From Chelativorans petroleitrophicus (GTDB lineage: Bacteria; Pseudomonadota; Alphaproteobacteria; Rhizobiales; Rhizobiaceae), in the NCBI RefSeq assembly GCF_025398195.1, contig NZ_JAODNV010000007.1, forward strand, positions 186,001 through 250,000: a DNA stretch of 64,000 nucleotides, read 5' to 3'. Below the pieces are notes generated by a model, which saw only the letters and a list, made by a program, of their open reading frames with translations, did no database searches and had not been told where the DNA came from. The translations under genes and the position numbers were made by a program. Positions 8,325 to 18,060 of this stretch are shown one piece after another (the first letter of the stretch is position 1; every line of letters starts with the position of its first letter).

Positions 8325-9650
8325 TCAGGAGAGCCAGCCGAGCGAAACTGCAAGCCAGGCAATCGGCGCCGTGATGACAATGCTTAACGCCGTGCGCAGG
8401 TACCAGATGATAAGCAGGTCCTTCATCGTGAGCGGAATGGAGGTGGCGAGCACGCAGGGGATGGAGGCCGACAGGAACAGCACCTGGCTGACCGAAACAA
8501 CCGCCGCAATAAACCTCACGTCCAGCGAGGCTTCCTGCAGTAGGATCGCAGGCAGGAACATCTCCGCAAGGCCAGAGGCGAGAGCGCCCGCCGCCTGCAT
8601 CGGCTGCGAAAGCTGCGCGACCCAGGTGAACGGGTAAAGCAGGTAGCCGAGGATATCGAAAATCGGCGTGTACTTGGCGGCCAGCAGCCCCAGAAGGCCG
8701 ACTGCCATGATGCTCGGCAAGATGAGGGAGGCCATCTTGAGCCCATCGATGAAGCTGTCGCGCAGCATCGCTGGCAGTGACTTTGCCGCGGCCGCCTGAT
8801 CGAGACCTGCATCAACCGCTGCCTGGAGGCGGTTGCGTCCGGCAGGCAGCGGCGCATCGCGATCCACCGGATGGTCCATCTGCGCAATCGGCCAGAGGCG
8901 GGCCATGATCGCCGAGACGATGAACGTCACTATCAGCGTGGTCCAGAAATAGAGGTTCCACGAGCCCATCAGGTTCAGCGTGCGGGCAACGATGATCATG
9001 AAGGTGGCCGACACTGTGGAGAAGCCCGTGGCAATGATCGCGGCCTCGCGGACGGTGTACTTGCCTTCCTTGAAAACCCTATCGGTGATGAGCAAGGCAA
9101 GCGAATAGCTGCCGACAAACGAGGCGACCGCATCGATGGCCGACCAGCCTGGCGTGCGCCACACGGGACGCATGATGGGCTGAACGACCACGCCCGTGAA
9201 CTCCAGCAGACCGTAGCCGATCAAGAAGGCTAGAGCGAGCGCGCCGATCGGCACGATGAGGCCGACGGAGAGAACCAGCTTGTCGAAAAGGAAGGGCAGA
9301 ATGTCCGGCTCGAAGAGAGCGGCCGGACCGACCTTTGCCAGGTACATGCCTGCGAGAACGAGACCGAGCAGCCGCAGGAATGAGAAGATTTTTTCGGTCA
9401 GGTTCGACTTCCATGTCCCTTTCACGAAAGGCGCGATGGCCCCGTAGAGGATGAGCAGGCAGACGAACACCACAGCCAAGGGATAGGCATAGGTGGTGAC
9501 CGCCGTGGCGGCATGATCTAGAGGAATGGTCGACTTGCCGCCTATGGTGATCGGCACGAAGAACATGAAAATGCCGATGGCGCTGTAGGCGATCAGCCTA
9601 AACAGCGCAAAGCCGCGGGGGCTCTGGGTGGCTGTTGCGATCTCGCTCAC
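8325..9650 (-). CDS. YjiH-family membrane protein, candidate histidine-pathway transporter
   Basis: 441 residues beginning at a GTG with a GAGGGGAG ribosome-binding site. It is strongly hydrophobic with about ten predicted membrane segments, including two gate-like repeats (GYGLLEFTGVVVQPIMRP and GYLLYPFTWVAQLSQP) of the nucleoside-transporter/spore-maturation gate domain. YjiH proteins are poorly characterised inner-membrane proteins found beside histidine-utilisation genes in several bacteria. Here it is the last gene of the hut operon, 31 bases after hutU and before a terminator. Uptake of histidine or urocanate is a reasonable inference from context; the sequence does not show the substrate. 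Confidence 0.75.
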   Translation of the reverse strand: MSEIATATQSPRGFALFRLIAYSAIGIFMFFVPITIGGKSTIPLDHAATAVTTYAYPLAVVFVCLLILYGAIAPFVKGTWKSNLTEKIFSFLRLLGLVLAGMYLAKVGPAALFEPDILPFLFDKLVLSVGLIVPIGALALAFLIGYGLLEFTGVVVQPIMRPVWRTPGWSAIDAVASFVGSYSLALLITDRVFKEGKYTVREAAIIATGFSTVSATFMIIVARTLNLMGSWNLYFWTTLIVTFIVSAIMARLWPIAQMDHPVDRDAPLPAGRNRLQAAVDAGLDQAAAAKSLPAMLRDSFIDGLKMASLILPSIMAVGLLGLLAAKYTPIFDILGYLLYPFTWVAQLSQPMQAAGALASGLAEMFLPAILLQEASLDVRFIAAVVSVSQVLFLSASIPCVLATSIPLTMKDLLIIWYLRTALSIVITAPIAWLAVSLGWLS

Positions 9651-9681
9651 GTGGGTAACTCCCCTCTCTTGGTTTCAGGTA

Positions 9682-11352
9682 TCAGGTCAAAATGCCCGGG
9701 AGGTTCAGCCTGTGCTGGCGAGCGCATTCGAGAGCCTCCTCGTAGCCGGCATCGGCGTGGCGCATGACGCCGGTCGCCGGATCGTTCCACAGCACGCGCT
9801 CGAGGCGGCGCGCGGCGGCCTCCGTGCCGTCGGCGCAGATCACCATACCTGCATGCTGCGAGAAGCCCATGCCGACACCGCCGCCATGATGGATCGAAAC
9901 CCAAGTCGCGCCCGAGGCACAGTTGAGGAGCGCGTTAAGAAGCGGCCAGTCGGAAACCGCGTCCGAGCCATCCTTCATGGCCTCGGTCTCGCGGTTGGGC
10001 GAAGCGACGGAGCCGGAATCGAGATGATCGCGGCCGATCACGATTGGCGCCTTCAGCTCACCCTTTGCCACCATCTCATTGAAGGCGAGGCCAAGGCGGT
10101 GCCGGTCGCCAAGCCCCACCCAGCAGATCCGCGCCGGCAGGCCCTGGAAGGCGATGCGCTCACGTGCCATGTCGAGCCAGTTGTGAAGATGCTTGTTGTC
10201 CGGCAGCAGTTCCTTCACCTTCTCGTTGGTGCGATAGATGTCCTCAGGATCGCCGGAAAGGGCAGCCCAGCGGAATGGTCCAACGCCGCGGCAGAAAAGC
10301 GGGCGGATGTAGGCCGGCACGAAACCAGGGAAGGCGAAGGCCTCTTCAAAGCCCTCTTCCTTCGCGATCTGGCGGATGTTGTTGCCGTAGTCGACCGTGG
10401 GGATGCCCTTCTTCCAGAAGGCGACCATCGCCTCCACATGCTCGCGGATGGAGGCTCGGGCGGCTGTCTCCACCGCCTTCGGATCGCTCTCGCGCTTTCC
10501 CTTCCACTCGGCAATCGTCCATCCCTTAGGCAGATAGCCGTTGATCGGGTCATGCGCTGAGGTCTGGTCGGTTACGATGTCGGGCCGCACGCCGCGGCGA
10601 ACCAGCTCCGGCAGGATTTCGGCGGCGTTGCCCAGAAGCCCGACCGACTTCGCCTCGCCGGCTTTCGTCCAGCGCTCGATCATGGCGAGCGCCTCGTCCA
10701 GGCTCGTCGTCTTCTCGTCGAGATAACGGGTGCGCAGGCGGAAATCGATGCGGCTCTCGTCGCACTCGATGGCAAGGCAGCTCGCCCCGGCCATCACTGC
10801 TGCCAACGGCTGGGCGCCGCCCATGCCGCCCAGGCCCGCGGTAAGGATCCAGCGGTTCCGGAGGTTGCCCCCGTAGTGCTGGCGGCCCGCCTCGACAAAG
10901 GTCTCGTAGGTGCCCTGCACGATGCCCTGCGAGCCGATGTAGATCCACGAGCCCGCGGTCATCTGGCCGTACATCATCAGGCCTCTGCGGTCGAGCTTGT
11001 TGAAATGGTCCCACGTCGCCCAGTGCGGCACGAGGTTCGAGTTGGCGATCAGCACGCGCGGCGCGTCGGGGTGCGTGCGGAACACACCCACCGGCTTGCC
11101 AGACTGGACGAGCAGAGTTTCGTCCTCCTCCAGGGTCTTGAGAGTCGCGACGATGCGGTCGAAATCATCCCAAGTGCGCGCAGCCCGCCCGATGCCGCCA
11201 TAGACCACCAGCTCGTTCGGATTCTCCGCCACGTCGGGATCGAGGTTGTTCATGAGCATGCGCAGCGGCGCTTCGGTGAGCCAGCTCTTGGCGTTGAGTT
11301 GGGTGCCGCGGGGCGCTCTCACCTCGCGGACATTGTGGCGCGGATTGGTCAT
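9682..11352 (-). CDS. hutU: urocanate hydratase
   Basis: 556 residues, the family length. The glycine-rich segment [13 protein letters not shown] (172-184) binds the tightly held NAD+, and Cys410 in [11 protein letters not shown] coincides in number with the reactive cysteine of the Pseudomonas putida enzyme. It hydrates urocanate to 4-imidazolone-5-propionate, the second step of histidine breakdown in the cytoplasm. The ATG at 11352 overlaps the end of hutG (ATGA), and yjiH follows, so it is an internal gene of the hutI-H-G-U-yjiH operon. Confidence 0.97.
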   Translation of the reverse strand: MTNPRHNVREVRAPRGTQLNAKSWLTEAPLRMLMNNLDPDVAENPNELVVYGGIGRAARTWDDFDRIVATLKTLEEDETLLVQSGKPVGVFRTHPDAPRVLIANSNLVPHWATWDHFNKLDRRGLMMYGQMTAGSWIYIGSQGIVQGTYETFVEAGRQHYGGNLRNRWILTAGLGGMGGAQPLAAVMAGASCLAIECDESRIDFRLRTRYLDEKTTSLDEALAMIERWTKAGEAKSVGLLGNAAEILPELVRRGVRPDIVTDQTSAHDPINGYLPKGWTIAEWKGKRESDPKAVETAARASIREHVEAMVAFWKKGIPTVDYGNNIRQIAKEEGFEEAFAFPGFVPAYIRPLFCRGVGPFRWAALSGDPEDIYRTNEKVKELLPDNKHLHNWLDMARERIAFQGLPARICWVGLGDRHRLGLAFNEMVAKGELKAPIVIGRDHLDSGSVASPNRETEAMKDGSDAVSDWPLLNALLNCASGATWVSIHHGGGVGMGFSQHAGMVICADGTEAAARRLERVLWNDPATGVMRHADAGYEEALECARQHRLNLPGILT

Positions 11353-12152
11353 CGTGTTTCCTCTTTCATGGAAAGGGCAATCTCCTCCAGCCGCTCGAGC
11401 ACTGCCCTCAGATGGACGCGCAGGCGCTCGGCTTTCTCCTCATCGTAGGCGAACGGCTCGCTCTCGCTTTCGAGATGGGTGTGTTGGGCAAGCTCCATCT
11501 GGATGGCGTGCATGCCCTCCTGCGGACGGCCGTAGTGGCGGGTGGTCCAGCCACCGCGGAAACGGCCATTGACAACATGGGTATATCCGTCGGCAGCCGC
11601 GCAGATTTCCACCGTCGCGCGCTCGAAGGCGGGGGCGCAGGTGCGGCCGCCGTCCGTGCCGATGTTGAAGTCGGGCAGTGTGCCCTCGAACAGGAAGGGG
11701 CAGCGCGAGCGGATGGAATGGCAGTCGTACAGCACCGCAATCCCGTGCAGCTTCTTCACGCGCTCGATCTGCGCCTCAAGGGCCTCGTGATAGGGCCGGT
11801 GGAAGGCGGCGAGCCGCCGCGCGATCTCCTCTTCGTCCGGCTCTTCCCGCCAGATCGGCTGATTGTCGAAGTCCGTCAGCGGCACGAGGCCGGTGGTGTT
11901 CTGTCCGGGGTAGAGGCTCTTGCCGGTGGGGTCGCGGTTGGCATCGATCACATAGCGATGGAAGGTTGCCCGCACGGTCGTCGCGCCAGCCAGGAGCCCG
12001 CTGTAGAGCCGGTGAATGTGCCAGTCGGTGTCGCGCAGGCGCCGCCCCTCGTCGTTCAGCCGCGCCCATATGTCTTCCGGGACATGGGTTCCCGTATGCG
12101 GAAAGCCCAGGATGATGGGCGACGTGCCCTCGACCACTTCCACGGGTTTCAT
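11349..12152 (-). CDS. hutG: N-formylglutamate deformylase
   Basis: 267 residues, matching the HutG/FGase family. FPHTGTHVP near the N-terminus and [11 protein letters not shown] in the middle carry likely metal-binding His/Asp residues. It hydrolyses N-formyl-L-glutamate to formate and glutamate, the last step of the five-enzyme pathway. This agrees with hutF across the divergent promoter, which makes its substrate. Four-base overlaps with hutH upstream and hutU downstream indicate tight coupling. Confidence 0.95.
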   Translation of the reverse strand: MKPVEVVEGTSPIILGFPHTGTHVPEDIWARLNDEGRRLRDTDWHIHRLYSGLLAGATTVRATFHRYVIDANRDPTGKSLYPGQNTTGLVPLTDFDNQPIWREEPDEEEIARRLAAFHRPYHEALEAQIERVKKLHGIAVLYDCHSIRSRCPFLFEGTLPDFNIGTDGGRTCAPAFERATVEICAAADGYTHVVNGRFRGGWTTRHYGRPQEGMHAIQMELAQHTHLESESEPFAYDEEKAERLRVHLRAVLERLEEIALSMKEETR

Positions 12153-13690
12153 GGTTCGCTCCTCAATTCGGGAAGGATCCCTGGCGAGACGCTGGCGTTG
12201 AGCCGGCCCGAACGCACCAGGTCGATGGCCGCCTCGAGATCGGATGCCATGAACCGGTCCTCTCCAAGTGCGGGCACCACGGCGCGGATGGCCGCGTGCG
12301 CCTTCTGCAGCTCGGGGCTGGTCTTCAGGGGCGCGCGCAGGTCGATGCCCTGCGCGGCGGTGAGCGCCTCGATGCCGATGATGTCGAAAAGGTTCTCCGT
12401 CATAGCAAGGAGCCGCCGCGCCCCATGGCAGGCCATCGAGACGTGATCTTCCTGATTGGCCGAGGTCGGCGTGGAATCGACCGAGGCGGGATGGGCCAGC
12501 TGCCGATTCTCCGACATCAGCGCCGCCGAGGTCACCTCCGCGATCATGAGGCCGGAGTTGAGCCCCGGCCTGGGCGTAAGGAACGGCGGCAGGCCGAAGG
12601 AGAGCGCAGGATCGACCAGCAGGGCGATGCGCCGCTGGGCGATCGAGCCGATCTCGCAGATCGCAAGCGCGATCTGGTCCGCCGCGAGCGCGACCGGCTC
12701 TGCATGGAAATTGCCGCCGGAGACCACCGAACCGTCGGACAACACCAGCGGATTGTCGGTGACTGCATTGGCCTCGATTTCGAGCGTGCGTGCGGCCTGG
12801 CGCAGCAAGTCCAGGCAGGCACCGTCCACCTGCGGCTGGCAGCGGATGCAGTAGGGATCCTGCACACGCTCGTCGCCCTCGCGGTGACTTTCGCGGATCT
12901 CCGACCCTTCGAGCAGCTTCCAGAGAGCTGCCGCGGTGTCGATCTGGCCACTGTGGCCGCGCAATGCGTGGATTTCAGGATGGAAGGGCGCGGAGGAACC
13001 CATTGCCGCGTCCGTGGACAGCGCACCGGTGATCACCGCCGCGCGCGCCGCCCGGTGGGCGCGGAACAGCCCCGCAAGCGCCAGCGCCGTGGAGACCTGG
13101 GTGCCATTGATGAGCGCCAGTCCTTCCTTGGCCTGAAGCGTCACGGGTTCGAGCCCGGCCCTTTCCAGGGCCCTCCGGCCAGAGTGCCGTTCGCCTTTAT
13201 GCCAGGCCTCGCCCTCGCCGATCATCACCGCCGTCATATGGGCGAGCGGCGCAAGGTCGCCCGACGCGCCGACCGAACCCTTTTCGGGGATGACGGGGAT
13301 GACGCCGCGTGAGAGCATCCCCTCCAGAAGCCGAATGATCTCCAGCCGGACGCCAGAAGCACCACGCCCGAGCGACATCAGCTTCAGCACCATGATGAGG
13401 CGCACGATCCCGACATCGAGCGGCTCTCCTACGCCACAGCAGTGAGAGAGAATGAGATTGCGCTGAAGCGTGGCGACATCCGCGGCGGGGATGCGCACGC
13501 TGGCCAGCTTGCCGAACCCGGTGTTGACGCCGTAGACCGCCGCTTCCCCGCCCGCGATCTCCGCTATGCGCCGCGCGGAAACCTCAATTGCCGGATGGCA
13601 GGAAGGGTCCAGACGCACCGGAAGCTCTTCGCGCCAGATGCGCTCCAGCAACCGGATGGTGACGTTGCCAGGCATGATGACCAGCGTCAT
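12149..13690 (-). CDS. hutH: histidine ammonia-lyase
   Basis: 513 residues. The triad Ala142-Ser143-Gly144 in [13 protein letters not shown] cyclises to the MIO electrophile of the aromatic ammonia-lyases, and [11 protein letters not shown] near residues 53-63 is the active-site Tyr loop. It deaminates histidine to trans-urocanate, the entry step. [16 protein letters not shown] and the [11 protein letters not shown]-type segment (here [12 protein letters not shown]) are also family signatures. Start and stop overlap hutI and hutG by ATGA. Confidence 0.97.
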   Translation of the reverse strand: MTLVIMPGNVTIRLLERIWREELPVRLDPSCHPAIEVSARRIAEIAGGEAAVYGVNTGFGKLASVRIPAADVATLQRNLILSHCCGVGEPLDVGIVRLIMVLKLMSLGRGASGVRLEIIRLLEGMLSRGVIPVIPEKGSVGASGDLAPLAHMTAVMIGEGEAWHKGERHSGRRALERAGLEPVTLQAKEGLALINGTQVSTALALAGLFRAHRAARAAVITGALSTDAAMGSSAPFHPEIHALRGHSGQIDTAAALWKLLEGSEIRESHREGDERVQDPYCIRCQPQVDGACLDLLRQAARTLEIEANAVTDNPLVLSDGSVVSGGNFHAEPVALAADQIALAICEIGSIAQRRIALLVDPALSFGLPPFLTPRPGLNSGLMIAEVTSAALMSENRQLAHPASVDSTPTSANQEDHVSMACHGARRLLAMTENLFDIIGIEALTAAQGIDLRAPLKTSPELQKAHAAIRAVVPALGEDRFMASDLEAAIDLVRSGRLNASVSPGILPELRSEP

Positions 13691-14895
13691 GCCGCGTCTC
13701 CCGCAATGAGGCGGTGAAGCGGATTGAAGCCGATGCGGTAGGCAAGCTCCGCGGGATGCTCGGTGTCCCAGACGGCGAGCTCGGCGCGCTTGCCGGGCTC
13801 GATCGTGCCCAGTTCGGCGGCGAGGCCCAGGGCGCGGGCGGCCTCCCGGGTGGCGCCGGCAAGCGCTTCCTCCGGCGTCAGGCGGAAGAGGGTGCAGGCC
13901 ATGTTGAGAGACAGAAGCAGCGAGGTGAGCGGCGATGTTCCGGGGTTGCAGTCAGTCGCCACAGCGATCGGTACGCCTGCCCGCCTGAAACTTTCCACAG
14001 GCGGAAGACGCGTCTCGCGCAGCGTGTAGAAGGCCCCCGGAAGCAGCACTGCCACAGTGCCAGCCGCCGCCATGGCCGCAACGCCCTCCTCGTCCAGGTA
14101 TTCCAGATGGTCCGCCGACAGGGCTCCATAACGGGCGGCGAGCTTTGCCCCACCGAGGCTGGTAAGCTGCTCGGCGTGAAGCTTGACGGGCAGGCCAAGG
14201 GCCCGGGCCTTGTCGAACACCCGCGCCATCTGTTCCGGCGAGAAGGCGATGCCTTCGCAGAAACCGTCCACGGCATCCGCAAGGCCTTCGGCATGGGCGG
14301 CTTCCAGTCCCGGCAGGACGACTTCGTTGATATAGGCGTCCGCCCTGCCCTTGAATTCGGGGGGAACGGCATGGGCGGCGAGATAGGAGGTCTTCACCCG
14401 CACGTTGCGCATTGCGGCAAGCCTGCGCGCGGCGCGCAGCATCTTGAGCTCATGTTCGATGGAAAGCCCGTAGCCGGACTTGATCTCCACCGTAGCGACG
14501 CCTTCGGCAATCAGCGCATCGAGATGCGGCAGCGCCGCCACTACAAGCTCGTCCTCGCTCATGGCGCGGGTGGCTGAAACGGTCGAGACGATGCCGCCCC
14601 CAGCCCGGGCGATTTCCTCGTAGGTCGCGCCGTTGAGGCGCATCTCGAATTCGCGCGCCCGGTTTCCGCCGAAGACGAGATGGGTGTGGCAGTCAATCAG
14701 CGCAGGCGTAACGAGCCGGCCTCCCAGCCTCATCCGTTCCGCCCCGGCCCATTCCGACGGGATGTCCGCCCGGGAACCAGCCCAGGCGATTCGCCCGCCC
14801 TCTACAGCGACAGCCGCGTCATCAATGAGGCCATAGGGCTCGCCACCAGGAACCATGGTTGCCAGCCGGGCTTCAATTAACAGGAGACGCTTCAT
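13687..14895 (-). CDS. hutI: imidazolonepropionase
   Basis: 402 residues, usual for HutI. It is an amidohydrolase: [13 protein letters not shown] carries the first metal pair, EIKSGYGLS and KLHAEQLTS supply further ligands and substrate contacts, and [10 protein letters not shown] contains the catalytic Asp. It opens 4-imidazolone-5-propionate to N-formimino-L-glutamate. It is the first gene of the minus-strand hut operon. Its ATG is 78 bases from the hutF ATG on the other strand, with the shared promoter/operator region between. Confidence 0.96.
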   Translation of the reverse strand: MKRLLLIEARLATMVPGGEPYGLIDDAAVAVEGGRIAWAGSRADIPSEWAGAERMRLGGRLVTPALIDCHTHLVFGGNRAREFEMRLNGATYEEIARAGGGIVSTVSATRAMSEDELVVAALPHLDALIAEGVATVEIKSGYGLSIEHELKMLRAARRLAAMRNVRVKTSYLAAHAVPPEFKGRADAYINEVVLPGLEAAHAEGLADAVDGFCEGIAFSPEQMARVFDKARALGLPVKLHAEQLTSLGGAKLAARYGALSADHLEYLDEEGVAAMAAAGTVAVLLPGAFYTLRETRLPPVESFRRAGVPIAVATDCNPGTSPLTSLLLSLNMACTLFRLTPEEALAGATREAARALGLAAELGTIEPGKRAELAVWDTEHPAELAYRIGFNPLHRLIAGDAA

Positions 14896-14915
14896 CGCTG
14901 CTCTTGCCTGCCTTA

Positions 14916-14945
14916 TGTTTAGACTTTAGCTTATATGTCTATACA
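14916..14945. promoter_or_regulatory. divergent hut promoters with two putative HutC boxes
   Basis: Two similar sites, TGTTTAGACT (14916-14925) and TGTCTATACA (14936-14945), share ATGTnTAnAC and begin exactly 20 bases, about two helical turns, apart. The second is a TGT-N4-ACA near-palindrome like known HutC/GntR operators. For hutI (minus) a -35 TTGTAT (14946-14941) and -10 TCTAAA (14923-14918) are separated by 17 bases. For hutF (plus) a -35 TTTAGA (14918-14923) and -10 TATACA (14940-14945) are separated by 16. Each box therefore covers a core element of both promoters. HutC, encoded after hutF, is the likely ligand, released by urocanate in studied systems. The boxes are seen; the binding is inferred. 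Confidence 0.55.
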
Positions 14946-14973
14946 AAACTTTCTAGGTCAGGACCGGCGCCCC

Positions 14974-16341
14974 ATGCAAGAGATTTTCGCGCGCACCGCC
15001 CTCACACCCGCCGGCTGGCGGCACAATGTCCGTCTGACGATCGGCGATGACGGGCGCATTGCCTCCGTCACGCCCGATGTACAGGCTGGTGGCGACGCCA
15101 TCGAGGTGCCGGTCCTTCTGCCGGCGGTCTCCAACCTCCACAGCCACACCTTCCAGCGCGCCTTCGCCGGGCTGGCTGAGCGGCGCAGCCTGGAGGGCCA
15201 TGACAGCTTCTGGACGTGGCGCGAGGTCATGTACCGCTTCCTCGACCAGCTCGAGCCGGAAGACGTCGCGACCATTGCGGCCTTCGCCTTCATGGAAATG
15301 CAGGAAGCAGGCTTTTGTGCAGTGGCGGAATTCCATTACCTGCACAACCGGTCGGGCGGAGAGGCCTATGCCGACATCGCGGAGCTTTCCTCCCGCATAA
15401 TCGAGGCGGCGGAGGAAACCGGCATCGGCCTAACGCTGGCACCCGTGTTCTATCGCTACGGCGGCGCTAACCGGCGGCCGCTCAAGGGCGGGCAGTTGCG
15501 CTTCGGCAATGACCTGGATGATTTTGCCAAGCTTGTGGACGAGGCGGAGAAGCACCTTTCTCGCCTGCCGAAAGACGCCGTGCTCGGGATCTCCGCGCAT
15601 TCGCTGCGCGCCGCTGCCATCGAGCAGATCCGTGCCGTGGCGGCCCTGCGGCCGGATGCACCGTTTCACATGCACATTGCCGAGCAGGTGCCGGAGGTGG
15701 ACGAGGTGCTTCAGGCCTTCGGCACGCGCCCAGTGGAATATCTGCTCGACGAGATCGACGTGGACCGGCGCTGGTGCCTCATCCACTGCACGCACATGAA
15801 CACCCATGAGACAGATGCACTCGCCCGCTCCGGCGCGGTGGCAGGCCTTTGCCCGGTGACTGAAGCCAATCTGGGCGACGGTTTCTTCAACGCCCTGCCC
15901 TTCCGCCAGGCAGACGGCACGTTCGGCTTCGGCACGGATTCCAACATCCGTATCTCCGTGGCCGAGGAGCTGCGCCAGCTCGAATATTCGCAGAGGCTCA
16001 AACACCATGCCCGCGCCCTGCTGGCCGAGCCAGGGCAGTCCTGCGGGCGGTCTCTCTATGAGGCAGCGCTGGCCGGCGGCGCGCAGGCGCTCGGGCGCGA
16101 CAGCGGATCCCTAGAGAAAGGCAAGTGGGCGGATCTTGTTGCGATAGAACCGGATGTCTATACGGGCGTTTCCGAGGGGGATGGGATTCTCGACGGCTGG
16201 ATCTTCGCAAGCGGCAACGAAGCGGTCACCGATCTGTGGTCGGCAGGGCGGCACATGGTGCGCGGCGGACGGCATCTTGCACGCGAGGCCATCACCCGCC
16301 GGTACAGGGCGTGTGTAGACAGGTTAGCCAAAGCACTATGA
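14974..16341 (+). CDS. hutF: formimidoylglutamate deiminase
   Basis: 455 residues from ATG 14974; an ATG at 14935 lies inside the operator and is unlikely. It is an amidohydrolase with SNLHSHTFQRAFAG (first metal ligands), HMHIAEQ, HCTHM and GTDSNIRIS in the order expected for HutF. It converts N-formimino-L-glutamate to N-formyl-L-glutamate plus ammonia, feeding HutG. With hutF and hutG both present, the organism uses the two-step rather than the one-step (formiminoglutamase) ending. The stop overlaps the hutC start by ATGA. Confidence 0.94.
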   Translation: MQEIFARTALTPAGWRHNVRLTIGDDGRIASVTPDVQAGGDAIEVPVLLPAVSNLHSHTFQRAFAGLAERRSLEGHDSFWTWREVMYRFLDQLEPEDVATIAAFAFMEMQEAGFCAVAEFHYLHNRSGGEAYADIAELSSRIIEAAEETGIGLTLAPVFYRYGGANRRPLKGGQLRFGNDLDDFAKLVDEAEKHLSRLPKDAVLGISAHSLRAAAIEQIRAVAALRPDAPFHMHIAEQVPEVDEVLQAFGTRPVEYLLDEIDVDRRWCLIHCTHMNTHETDALARSGAVAGLCPVTEANLGDGFFNALPFRQADGTFGFGTDSNIRISVAEELRQLEYSQRLKHHARALLAEPGQSCGRSLYEAALAGGAQALGRDSGSLEKGKWADLVAIEPDVYTGVSEGDGILDGWIFASGNEAVTDLWSAGRHMVRGGRHLAREAITRRYRACVDRLAKAL

Positions 16342-17033
16342 GCGAAAGAGTTTCCTTCCGCACCATCCGCGACGAGATGGCCAGGCGTATTGCCGAGCGG
16401 CGCTGGCTTCCCGGCGCCCTCATTCCGGGCGAGGAAGCTCTGGCCCGTGAGTTCGGCGCGGCGCGGGCGACGGTGAACCGCGCCCTGCAGGAGCTGGCGC
16501 GCGCCGGGCTCATCGAACGGCGGCGGCGGGCCGGCACCCGCGTCGCACGCCACCCGGTGCGCGAAGCGCGCTTCGTGATCCCCTTGGTGCGGCAGGAGAT
16601 CGAACGACAGGGCAAGAGCTACCAGTATCAGCTGCTCAGCCGCCACGAGACAACGGCCCCAGACATCGTGCGCGCCCGGCTGGGGCTTGATGAGAAGGCG
16701 CGGCTTCTGCACGTGCGCTCGCTGCACCTGGCAGACCGTTCGCCCTACCAGTTCGAGGACCGCTGGATCAGCCTCGACACCGTCCCCGCAGTCAGGGATG
16801 TGGATTTCTCGACCGTCAGCCCCAACGAATGGCTTGTGGAGCACGAGCCGTTCACCGATGCGGAATTCACCTTCTTCGCTGCGGCCGCCAGCGCGGAGGA
16901 AGCCGCCGTTCTCGGACTGCAGGAAGGTACGCCTGTCTTCGTAGGCGAGCGCATAACACGGCTGCGAAACAAGTCGATCACGCTGGCACGCCTTGTTCAT
17001 CCCCCTTCGCACCGCATGGTCACGCAGCTGTAG
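16338..17033 (+). CDS. hutC: histidine utilisation repressor HutC (GntR family)
   Basis: 231 residues. An N-terminal GntR winged helix (FRTIRDEMARRI, PGEEALAREFGAARATVNRAL, GLIERRRRAGTRV) is followed by a UTRA ligand-binding domain starting near residue 80 and ending with RLVHPPSHRMV. HutC proteins repress hut genes and are released by urocanate. The ATGA overlap with hutF and the divergent hut operon make this assignment strong. Repression of its own hutF-hutC transcript through the boxes at 14916-14945 is likely. Confidence 0.92.
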   Translation: MSERVSFRTIRDEMARRIAERRWLPGALIPGEEALAREFGAARATVNRALQELARAGLIERRRRAGTRVARHPVREARFVIPLVRQEIERQGKSYQYQLLSRHETTAPDIVRARLGLDEKARLLHVRSLHLADRSPYQFEDRWISLDTVPAVRDVDFSTVSPNEWLVEHEPFTDAEFTFFAAAASAEEAAVLGLQEGTPVFVGERITRLRNKSITLARLVHPPSHRMVTQL

Positions 17034-17108
17034 AGCATGGTGGCATAAGCGCAGCGGTTTAGTATGACGCGGTCGCTCCCCACCGCGCCATCCCGGCCAT
17101 CTTCCTAC

Positions 17109-17207
17109 CGTCATCCCGGCGGAGCAAAGCGAGAGCCGGGACCCAGACAAGCGGTGGAGATGAGGCTACTGGATCCCGGATAGCCGCTCCGCGGCTTCGG
17201 GATGACG
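17109..17207. repeat. 99-base intergenic repeat with nested inverted repeats
   Basis: CGTCATCCCG (17109-17118) pairs with CGGGATGACG (17198-17207), and inside it GCCGGGACCCAG pairs imperfectly with CTGGATCCCGG. The gtcatcccgg...ccgggatgac layout is, from memory, a common intergenic repeat of alphaproteobacterial chromosomes. It sits between hutC and rpe in a 291-base gap with no other clear feature. The ends resemble a small non-coding mobile repeat; transcript processing is an alternative role. Confidence 0.65.
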
Positions 17208-17324
17208 GGTGGATGCGCCTCGACACTGCCGCTGAAAGGTTTTAACAGCCTTTCGTGGTTGGCAGCTTTACGTCCAACCGTGAAAGGTTCCTGACCGCGG
17301 TTTCAAGCAACTTCGGGAAACGAC

Positions 17325-18002
17325 ATGGCAGACCGCCCACCGCTGATTGCCCCCTCCATCCTGTCTGCCGATTTTTCGCGGCTCGGCGATGAGGTGACGG
17401 CCGTTGCCGCTGCCGGGGCGAACTGGATCCACCTCGACATCATGGACGGGCACTTCGTGCCCAACATCACTTTCGGTCCTGCCGTGGTGAAGGCGATCCG
17501 CAATTGCACGGACAAGTTCTTCGACTGCCACCTGATGATCTCCCCAGCCGATCCCTATCTCGAAGCCTTCGCGGAGGCCGGCTGCGATCTCATCACCGTT
17601 CACGCGGAGGCGGGCCCGCACCTGCACCGCTCGCTGCAGACCATACGCCGGCTTGGCAAGAAGGCGGGGGTAGCGATTAATCCCGCGACACCCGAAAGCG
17701 CCGTCGAGCATGTGCTCGGCGAGGTTGACCTCGTCCTGGTGATGACCGTCAACCCCGGCTTCGGCGGCCAGGCCTTCATCCCGGCCACGCTGGAAAAGAT
17801 CCGTCGCCTCCGGGCGATGATCGGCGACAGGCCCGTGCATATCGAGGTGGATGGCGGCATATCACCGGAAACGGCTGCTGCGGTGGTCGAGGCGGGCGCC
17901 AATGTTCTGGTCGCTGGCTCCGCCGTGTTCAGGGGCAATGGCGAGGCGGCCTACCGCGCCAATATGGAAGCCATCAGGAAGGCGGCTGCCGGCGCAAACT
18001 GA
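17325..18002 (+). CDS. rpe: ribulose-phosphate 3-epimerase
   Basis: 225 residues, a TIM barrel of the usual size. The sequence runs in order through [27 protein letters not shown] (metal-binding His and catalytic Asp), [16 protein letters not shown] and EVDGGI (second catalytic Asp), then AGSAVF. It interconverts D-ribulose 5-phosphate and D-xylulose 5-phosphate in the pentose phosphate pathway, which also fits the gnd gene 3.3 kb away. It is convergent with polA across 58 bases containing a small CAGCCC/GGGCTG hairpin (18004-18021) without a T-run. Confidence 0.95.
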   Translation: MADRPPLIAPSILSADFSRLGDEVTAVAAAGANWIHLDIMDGHFVPNITFGPAVVKAIRNCTDKFFDCHLMISPADPYLEAFAEAGCDLITVHAEAGPHLHRSLQTIRRLGKKAGVAINPATPESAVEHVLGEVDLVLVMTVNPGFGGQAFIPATLEKIRRLRAMIGDRPVHIEVDGGISPETAAAVVEAGANVLVAGSAVFRGNGEAAYRANMEAIRKAAAGAN

Positions 18003-18060
18003 ACAGCCCTATCATGGGCTGCCCGATCAAATGAAAGAAAAAGCACGCGCCTGACGGGGC

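Noticed and set aside
18004-18021. Terminator between rpe and polA
   Set aside because: The stem CAGCCC/GGGCTG is only 6 bp and has no T-run.
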